NCBI RefSeq assembly: GCF_030247195.1
Contig: NC_080671.1
Span: 13,280,843-13,344,842, forward strand
DNA length: 64,000 nt
Source of the DNA: Topomyia yanbarensis
Taxonomy: Eukaryota > Arthropoda > Insecta > Diptera > Culicidae
Reading direction: 5' to 3'
This document shows positions 56,404-64,000 of this stretch, piece by piece. The notes beneath the pieces are model-generated. The model made no database searches, had not been told where the DNA came from, and was given only the letters and a program-made list of their open reading frames with translations. The stretch's first letter is position 1; every line of letters starts with the position of its first letter. The position numbers and the translations under genes were made by a program.

Positions 56404-57283
56404 CTGCGCATAATAGTTACAGATTAAATCATGGTAGGAAACTAATCGATAGCTCACAATATTTGAATATTCCTGAGTCATGAAGATAATCCCCGTGTTA
56501 TTCTCAAAATACGAACTGTAAAAAGTCGCTGGCAGGTTCGAGACTTCATTTGACCCAAATCCCGCAGAACACTTTATAATTTTATGTGGTTTAAATCAGT
56601 CTAGTTTGGAGGTCGGGGACTGAAAATTTATAATGGTGATTCCTTAAACTGTTAAGACACCTATTAATTGTGGGAATAAGTTTGCAAAAAAGAATCACAC
56701 AAGACACAACCTCTCTCAGACAGTCATTTGAGAAAGAACAGCGAGGACGGTGAAAACAAAAACTTTCGAAATAATTTTTAGTTCAATTATTCAAAACAGT
56801 ATCCTGCTGCGATATGTAAAATGTATGAAACCGACCATGACTGACTAGCGTAATAAATTTCCCAATTTCATATCGCTGACAAATGGGATACTCGTTGGTG
56901 AACAGATATCTAATTATCTGCTCCACCCATGAAGTGGCTGTTTTCAGGCACTCTTACGACAGCACAAATTTGCGTTGATATTCATTCTAGCTGCGCTGTT
57001 TCCTTTTTCGACTCGAGCAGGTGTGGGTGGTGGTGGCCACTTTGTTCGCATGATTAATGGTCAATATCAGCCCCGGCAGATCGGAAGTTTTTGTGGGACA
57101 TTAAAGTGAACATTATACGCGACGTGATCTTCTGCATGTCCGACTTCGACCCGGTTCAAGTCGCAGAGCACAAACAAACAAAGGAATTGTTTCAAAGTCA
57201 ACCAGCTCGGCAGTCTATATCGAGGGGCACAATCTGCCAGCCTGTTGGGGCAGGTTCAATTTTACGCTGAATCTCAATGAAGT
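56404..57283. other. No supported gene
   Basis: Unassigned, with a GC-richer patch at 57080-57280. A GGTTCAAGTC word near 57154 resembles a tRNA T-loop but has no pairing stem. Confidence 0.4.
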
Positions 57284-57420
57284 ACAGGGTGACCAGAGCA
57301 TGGTTAATAAGACAAAGCATCACTCTGCTATAATTATGATTTCAGAAAATTGTGAAAAGATTGGTCTTAAAAAGTTTAGAACTGAATATATATTTTATCG
57401 AAATGTTCTGGTCACCCTGT
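57284..57420. mobile_element. 137-bp MITE with CAGGGTGACCAGA termini
   Basis: ACAGGGTGACCAGA at 57284-57297 is the exact inverted repeat of TCTGGTCACCCTGT at 57407-57420. The interior is AT-rich; the 72-codon frame that crosses it starts inside and runs past its right end, so it is not a gene. The target duplication is not clear. Confidence 0.75.
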
Positions 57421-60400
57421 TCCATGCGTGGCAGGGTGTCGCAATAGCCGAGGAATGGTATTCCAATTGGCACAGAACGCGAAGATCACTGCGATCCATA
57501 TCGGTTGCGCGTTTGTGAATTAATTCCACTCTCCTTTGCTCGCTTGCCTCCGCCACGCGGTGAGTAGTGCAAATTTCTTACACCCACGTCGGCTTTTCGT
57601 TGCGCGGGTGCTTTACACTGAGTTCACTGAGTTTACATGTTGAAAATCTGCCAGTATAGAGTAACTTTAGTTACCTTCAAGGCTATTGCGTTGCGATTCT
57701 TAGATTCAGCACTGGAAAGTACCTTCGCCACCGTGATATGCAAACGATGTAACGATTTTTTTTCATTTACGCTCCATCCAATTTGAACCGACAAAACTTT
57801 TGTGAAGTTGTGTTCTAACTTTTTAATTTTCCTTTGGGATCCGATCGAAAGCAGGCAAAGTTTTCCATTTTACCAGCGGAATTTACGCTGCTGTGAAAAC
57901 TTCAAGTGCCACTTGGAATGGGCGACGAAAGTTTCACCAAACTGTTATTCCTTGGTTTGAAGCACGAGCGTGAATTAAGTTGGTCTACTTTACTGTGGGT
58001 TGGTGCTAAGTACATAGATGTATTGTGTACGTTCATGCATCATGTGATCAACAAGTACTAATGCAACAGCTAGCAAAATTACTCGAACTGTGATTGAAAA
58101 CTTGTTCCGGCGGTCTGGTAATGCACCTCGAGACTAGGAAAGTTCACGCCGTTCATGGGATGGGAGAAACTAAGTACCTGTACGTTTGATGTTTTACCCG
58201 ATGATGATTAAACATATGACTATAGTGCAGCCTACGCAATAGAAGTAAAAAAGATCCTAGCGCCAATCGAATCCTTATTTTTTGTGGAATTTTCTATGGA
58301 AAAAATATGATTGAAAGAACTTCTCTCGTGACATAAATAACGAAGATTAAATATTGCTTTTAAATAACAAAGATTAAGTACAGGGAAGATCTGATTTTAT
58401 CAGTAGTTTTATGGGCTCTAGCAGACCAACCAATTTGAATTGGAGTAAATCTTTTCTTGAGTATATTTTTCTTATCTTAGAGGTCCAAAATATGCATAAA
58501 TAATTTTTTTTAATTCTTTTGAAATTTTGTGCTCTCAGACCCCTTAAGGGAAATTTAAACCAAATAATCAGAAAGGGTTAAGAGGCTACATCTAGGGACT
58601 AAAGAAGAGTATTTGATGAGCTTCGGTTTATCAAAAAAAAAGAAAAATATATGTCCCGATTTTGTCAATGTCCCCGTTTTATCAGCCTAAAATTCACCAA
58701 GCGGTTAATAATAACGGGTCTTGATTGTATTGCTTGTATTGTTTCACTAAACCTATTCCGTCGCGCAACATCCATCAGTAAAAATGGCGATATAAAAAGT
58801 GAGTTGATTGCGTTTTAAAATTCTGTAATAGAATAATTCTAACGTTTCAATATGGGGTTTCAAAAAATTTCGGCGAGATTTTTTTAACACGAATATCTGC
58901 TGTTGGACAGAATAGAATTTAGACGCTGCGTTAACTAATTGGAAATGTGAACAACGATTTTATAACTAATTCCGTAAAATATAACATTACTAACAAATAA
59001 CGGAAAGAATGGATTTTGTGAAGGCAGCAATTATCTGCGTCACGATTGGTCCGTACAATTCGACCAAGCTGCGAACGTTGCTAGGACCCTTTGTCATCCA
59101 ATGAACTGCGACACACATATAAAAATGGAACATAAAAATCGTCAGTTGACTTTCTGACATTGTACGTTTCATGTCAACTCAAACTCTTCGGTGGCACTAT
59201 ATTCCATGACTTCTGCCAGGCATCATTCCAATGATGTACAGGTGCGCCAGTCTCAGTAGAACGCTCTTTCTTTCGTAGCCGAGTAAACGGATTTGAAGTA
59301 TGCGCCGGCGATGTGGTGATTGGGTGCGACAGACCCAACTCGCTTGCTTTTTAAATTATGTGTGGCGTGTTCAGAAAAATTCACCACGGGCATGCGCTCC
59401 AGAGTGCACTGCGGTGTATATACTGTAGTGTACATTAGAATGCGCTCTTTGGTTCGTTTTCTTCTGGCAAGCGGTAGTGCGGGTGCGATTGACGATTTGA
59501 TCAGCACTGGTTGTTGCGTTGTGTGAAAGAGATGATGTGCGGATGAATATCATGTGCGTATATGTCGCTATAGCTGTTGTATTGAAAAGCCAACTGCCTC
59601 GCATTACACGGTTGAATTAGCAGATACAGAAATATATAATTGCACATATGGATGTTCTTGTTTGCTTCAAGTGCTTATAAATTATTATTATTTATTCGTT
59701 TTCTTAGTCGTATTTTATATCACTTATTGTGCTGTCTGTTAGTTTGGAGGTATTAGACGTAGTTCTCGTTAAATTTTCCCTGGTTGAGTATCAGTTACAT
59801 ACTGAACAAATAAAATAACAAAGAATGATTTTTACTGGAAAAGTCTCGGGAATCAAATGAGTTCGGCATTTTCTTGAATAGAGGTTTAGATATTAAGGAG
59901 TTTGAGTCAGATAATCTGCTAGGCTGTAGGAAATCACTGTTATGACTTTTTACACTTCCTCTTTTAACCCTTCTCGCACTACATATGGGCATTCTAATTC
60001 AGTTTCGAGTGCGAATCGTGTCTTCACCCACAAAATATCGACAGTTGATCGATTCAGTGACTTTTTTGGGTAGATTAATGAAATGTCTGTTTGGTTTTAA
60101 TTTAGAATAGATTTGTTAATTTCATATATACAGATAAATGCTCATGTGTTCATCGCACTTATTCATTCTGATGTGATTCACAAGCTTTCCAACTAACTTA
60201 CTTCGTTTGCTAGCATCTAGTTAGGATCATAACGATCAATCACTTCTTCTGTGAATTGCAATTACAATTGCACAAAACATGTTTTAATCCACCTAGTGGT
60301 GCAATTGTGCCTTTCTCAACCATGAACACTAGGATTTCATAACTGGCTAAGTTCATTAGAAGCTTTTAATTATATGTTTATTATACATGACAACTATATA

Positions 60401-61429
60401 CATGAAAAAAATCACTATTCGAGTTCCAAAATTTTATAAAAGAAGAAAAGCCAAATACTTTTACTTTTTGGTAAGATTCTATTATCTTTTTGGTAATAGC
60501 TCATGCAACTGCGCATTACAGTATTAATCCCGTATTATCCCTACGATACTAAACGGTGGAATGGTGAACTTCGATAGCTGTACATTAAACTGGTTCAATT
60601 TTTGTCTAGTAGCTCCATCAGGCTCTACTGATTCCTTTTATGACCCTTAGTAATTGTGCAAATTTTGGTACCGATCGGTTGTGTCGGACCCTCCAAAAAT
60701 TTCAAAGTTTCTATGGAAATTAGTATGGAAAATCGGTTAACATTGAAAATAAATTTTTAAAAAATCACTTCATCAATCAATCAATAAGAACACTATATAT
60801 TTCTAAAGGTATTCTTCTACTGAACAGATTCGTGAAACATTATAAGTTAACATTACACAACTAAAAAGTATTTCAGTATTTGTCAATCTTAGCTCTATTC
60901 GTAAGTGGGTTAATTCGGTCGATCTCTATTGTATTAGTAACGAGTCAAACCAGCCGGAATTCCGGCTGGTTTCTGTTGATTTTCGGGCTAATTTCTACCG
61001 AAATACCGTTAGAAACCAACCGGAATATCAGATTTTCATCTGAATAGGGTGGATTGTACAATAAAAATTTTAAACATCGATACCGGACTTTCGCCATTAG
61101 TTCCAGATGCCTGGTTCCGATTTAGGCCCAGACCCAGAGTACAGTACAGATCACGGATCCGGATCAGTCCATGTATCCGAACTACTTTAGTCTTGATCAG
61201 GATCAGTTTCCGGATCTAATGCATCCGGTTTTCCATTACCAGGTCCGGACTGAGCAAGGCTCAGACTTGGTGTTTTGATCTATACAAGTGCCTGGATCAA
61301 CAGTCGCAGATGACTATCGATTTCGTCAAAAAACTTATTTTCTATATTATATGCTCACGGACGGATTGGAGGCATTTGAGCATACAGAAATATCTCAAGT
61401 TTTAACGAAACTAGTAGATTAAATAAATT
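57421..61429. other. Long stretch without a supported gene
   Basis: Contains scattered repeat words: CCCGATTTTGTCAATGTCCC near 58650, TTAATCCACCTAGTGGTGCA near 60285, and a TCCGGATC-rich tract at 61085-61280. Frames at 59253-59607 overlap on both strands without domains. No RNA gene was recognised. Confidence 0.4.
60947..60972. repeat. 26-bp perfect palindrome
   Basis: AAACCAGCCGGAATTCCGG... is exactly self-complementary with no spacer. A half-site AGAAACCAACCGGAATATC follows near 61010. The function is unknown; it may be the centre of a foldback element. Confidence 0.8.
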
Positions 61430-61761
61430 ACTTTCGATATCGAAAGACTTTCGTATCAGTTCCATTAGAACTGCTAATGGTGAATACTTTGTCTGACAAA
61501 GAGGTAGTACTCAACAGTCTTTTTAACACATACTTTCCAGGCTGTATGGAGCCATCACTGACTACTGTACGTGAATTCTTTTCAGCTAGCTTTGATTCTT
61601 GGGCCTTTGCTCGTAGAATTGTGACAACTGAATCGATCAAATGGGCGATTAAAAGTTTTACTCCGTATAAGTCTCCGGGAAAAGATGGAATCATTCCAGT
61701 TCTACTACCAAGAGGATATGAACACTTCAAGCAAATTTTGAAAAAAGAGTTTTACTTGTAG
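61430..61761 (+). pseudogene. LOA/I-type RT, N-terminal segment
   Basis: An open frame includes LFNTYFPGCMEPS and AIKSFTPYKSPGKDGIIPVL; the latter is the RT block that precedes the fingers in I/LOA elements ('SPGPDGI.P.LL..G'). After a stop, SGRET..E resembles the 'SGRETYEEAKSYRPIS' region, where the MITE insertion begins. Confidence 0.85.
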
Positions 61762-61851
61762 TCTTGCAACAGGATACATTGCATTAGCATGGAGGAAAAA
61801 TATTGTAAAATTCGTTCTCAAAAGTGGCCGCGAAACTTAAGAGGAGGAAAT

Positions 61852-62103
61852 CGCGAGCAAACGGAAAGTCCATAATACCCACATGCTCATGGGGCTTGAC
61901 ATGGGTGTTTGAAATGGGTTCAACCCATGAAAACACCATTACCATGGCCCGGTAGATCCCATATAAAATACCTTAGGTTGGTGTATTTATGGGTTATTGA
62001 GACCATTTTATGGTATCTTGATGGTTGGAAATTTTGACACGGACCATGTTTAAGGTTTTTCAAGGGGCTGTGTGGTGTTTGAACCCATGAGTATTTGCTC
62101 GGG
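61852..62103. mobile_element. ~250-bp MITE nested in the LOA-type RT
   Basis: Ends CGCGAGCAAA (61852) and TTTGCTCGGG (to 62103) are inverted. Inside, CATGGGTGTTTGAAATGGGT and AACCCATGAAAACACC make further palindromic pairs. RT coding sequence is recognisable on both sides, which shows insertion (with some deletion) into the retrotransposon. Confidence 0.75.
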
Positions 62104-62109
62104 ATGTAT

Positions 62110-62489
62110 GTCAGCGGAGAAAGTGTACTACCACCCTGTTACACAATGCTGTCTACAACATTGAAAAAGCTTTTTCACAAAAGCAATCAAGCTTAACAGT
62201 TTTTCTGTTATTTTTTCTATCCTTTTTGGAAGAAGCACAAAGTCATAGAGTACCTTCATATAACATGAACTGGATACACGCAATGCTTAGCAATCGACAT
62301 TCGTGCTCACCGTTAAGAAAAATAGATATAAGGAAATCGAGTGTCTGCGGATGTCCTCAAGGTAGTGTGCTGTCATCACTTCTATGGAACCTCAATGAGC
62401 TTGGGTTTCCAATATATGATTTTGACGACGATTATCATATAATGATCACCGGCATTTGCATTAATACACTTTTTTATTTGCTGCAATAA
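62110..62489 (+). pseudogene. LOA/I-type RT, palm region
   Basis: TTTLLHNAVYNIEKAFSQKQ, then NWIHAMLSNRH, IDIRKSSVCGCPQGSVLSSL and FDDDYHIMITGICINTLF. CGCPQGSVLS corresponds to the RT motif 'RGCPQGGVLSPLLWNL'. YDFDDDYHI stands where the catalytic (F/Y)ADD is expected, but the Ala is replaced by Asp, and about ten residues before it are deleted (LWNLNELGF). Probably inactive. Confidence 0.85.
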
Positions 62490-63069
62490 TCCTTGTGTGT
62501 TGTTGAGCAATGGTGTCTTCAGGTTGGACTATCAGTTAATCTAAATAAATCATCAATGGTGATATTCACGCAACGAAGGATTACAACCGGAGCTAGGCGT
62601 TGCAGTTCTTTGACTCTGAAATTATTGTCGCAGATCAAGTTAAATAGGTTGGGGTAATTCTTGACTTAAAACTTAATTGGACAGCTTACATCGATTTTAG
62701 AATTAGGAAAGCTTGCATGGCCTTCCGCCAATGTAGACGGGCTTTCGGCAAATCACTCAAACCAAATACATGCAGTGGATCTACACAACAATTGTTAGAC
62801 CAATACTGGCAGTTGGGTGCATTGTGTCGTGGCAGAAGGGAGAAGATTCGACAATTCAGCCAAAGTTAAATCATCTTCAGAGGATGGTCCGGATGGCGAT
62901 AACTAGTGAGTTCACAACACCTACTGCTGCGCCAATGACACTCTTGAACATAAAATCACTACATATGTTTCTGAAACAAGAAGCAGTTCCTTGTGCATAC
63001 CGTCTTAAGGTTATTGGGCTCTGGAACAGTACCCCAATAAAAAGTGCAAGTAGCCATATAAGACTGTGA
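62490..63069 (+). pseudogene. LOA/I-type RT thumb/connection
   Basis: QVGLSVNLNKSS, VIFTQRR, then a frame change and VGVILDLKLNWTAYIDF, then WIYTTIVRPILAVGCIVSWQ and LNHLQRMVRMAIT. These are the standard 'GLS.NP.K...V.FT', 'YLG...D..L.W..H', 'Y...I.P...YG..VW' and 'LQR..L..I.GA' blocks. Stops appear near 62495 and 62643. Confidence 0.8.
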
Positions 63070-63159
63070 CCCCAAATGGTTACTTGGGATGAATATACAC
63101 ATGCTCCCAGTAACCTTACACACACATACCTTTAAAAACTTTCAAAATACGTAGAATGT

Positions 63160-63835
63160 TATACTGACGGTTCTTTGTTGGAGGGCCGATTCGGTGCTGG
63201 TGTCTATTGTCATTAAATGAGAATTGATCAAACTCATTCGCTTGGTAGATACTGCACCGCATTCCAAGCAGAAATCTTCGCGATTCTGTGTATACAGTTC
63301 AACAAAGAATTTGCGGTAAAAGAATCTATTTTTGCTCTGATAGTCAGGCTACCTTGAAAGTTCTGAGTTCGGCAGATTCCAGATCAAGATCAGCAAACGC
63401 ATGTCGAACTCAAATCGAAGAACTTAGCATTTCAAATGCTATCTAGCTTCTATGGGTACCCGATCATTCCGGTAGTACTGGAAATGAAGCGGGCGAACAA
63501 GATGATTAGAGCGGGCGCTGCGACTTACTTCGTTGGTCCAGAACCATTCATCACTGTCGATAAGTTGGGCTGTATCCGAATATGGCAGCCATTCGCGTAA
63601 TTTGCAAAATCGAGTTCAAATAAAAACTTTTCTGTCGGATGCAAGTCCGAAAATACTGCATTTTCCCAAGCACAATTGCTGTATTCTAGTAAGGGTACTG
63701 ACTGGATATTGCAAACTCAATTATCAATTGGTTACTATTCAGCGTGCTGAGTATTTTTCGTGTGGTCTTTGTGAATCCGATTACGGAATTTCATATCATT
63801 CGATATACCCTGCAGTAATGCAATTGCGTATCTGA
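63160..63835 (+). pseudogene. LOA/I-type RNase H domain and Cys/His tail
   Basis: YTDGSLLEGRFGAGVY carries the first RNase H aspartate (YTDGS). FQAEIFAIL supplies the Glu, and a later ALIVRLP segment replaces the expected SDSQAAL. After frame changes, HNCCILVRVLTGYCKLNY and CGLCESDYGISYH restore the C-terminal block shared with the other copies. Its Cys/His cluster lacks the last cysteine because of a deletion. Confidence 0.8.
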
Positions 63836-64000
63836 ATTTTTGGATCCCCATACATAGATGAACCGATGTACGGAGAGCTGAAATTCAAGGATATGCTATT
63901 GTTCCTAACCCAGTGTGGTAAAGAACGATATAGATTGCTGGGAAGTTCTGAAAACCAATTCGATTACGGCGAAAAAACAGCAGTATTTTTGCGGTATCGA

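Larger units (their letters stand above)
61430..64000 (+). mobile_element. LOA/I-type non-LTR retrotransposon, longest copy, runs off the window
   Basis: Successive ORF2 parts in one orientation: RT N-terminal block (61430-61761), a nested MITE (61852-62103), RT core (62110-62489), RT thumb (62560-63069), RNase H and Cys/His tail (63160-63835). Frameshifts and stops break it repeatedly. The tail matches the 3' ends at 5084-5622 and 33430-33910. ORF1 and endonuclease are not visible to the left, so the copy is 5'-truncated at about 61430; the 3' UTR continues beyond 64000. Confidence 0.85.

Noticed and set aside
55879..56481. Long overlapping minus-strand proteins with 11-residue repeats
   Set aside because: They arise because the 33-bp satellite unit is a multiple of three and stop-free; they lie inside a TIR-bounded non-coding element.
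57140..57175. tRNA T-loop-like GGTTCAAGTC
   Set aside because: No pairing T-stem, anticodon arm or acceptor stem can be drawn around it.

Overview
This is insect DNA, most likely from a mosquito (Culicidae). The inference rests on high AT content, stretches without genes, and a dense mosaic of decayed elements of kinds common in mosquitoes: Jockey-, LOA/I- and RTE-type non-LTR retrotransposons, Tc1/mariner-like transposases with a 'FWPDLASCHYS' block, hAT and piggyBac-type MITEs, and many foldback elements. I see no intact, recognisable cellular protein-coding gene, no rRNA or tRNA, and no bacterial-style operon or CRISPR array. The window reads as intergenic or large-intron DNA.

Layout. 1-4,050: AT-rich DNA with a mariner-like pseudogene. 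4,985-7,850: GC-richer degenerate monomer repeat interrupted by a 5'-truncated LOA-type retrotransposon with a 43-bp target-site duplication. 7,957-16,800: hammerhead-family repeat copy, several foldback MITEs, a 780-bp TIR element and an RTE fragment. 16,950-19,018: two long tandem monomers followed directly by the 5' (endonuclease) part of an RTE element. 19,700-25,150: two piggyBac-type MITEs with TTAA sites, RTE and Jockey fragments, a foldback MITE breaking a Jockey RT. 25,500-29,330: LOA 3' UTR scrap, two Jockey 3' ends (one an internal-deletion derivative), and a second mariner pseudogene. 29,330-40,200: mostly unassigned DNA with one LOA 3' end and one candidate host exon. 40,200-46,350: degenerate tandem repeats, a hAT end, hammerhead-family repeats, and a GGGGCTATT-type element. 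50,450-56,400: the best hammerhead ribozyme candidate, RTE fragment, a hAT MITE with 8-bp TSD, a candidate two-exon gene piece with a 63-nt intron, and a MITE whose interior is a 33-bp satellite. 61,430-64,000: the longest retrotransposon copy (LOA/I-type RT, RNase H, zinc-knuckle tail), interrupted by a MITE and running off the window.

The most interesting signal is a dispersed repeat family (about 150 bp, at least four copies) carrying a type III hammerhead ribozyme architecture. One copy, minus strand near 50,463-50,548, keeps every core nucleotide; the other copies show decay or rearrangement. All calls are from reading the sequence. Nothing was searched or folded computationally.
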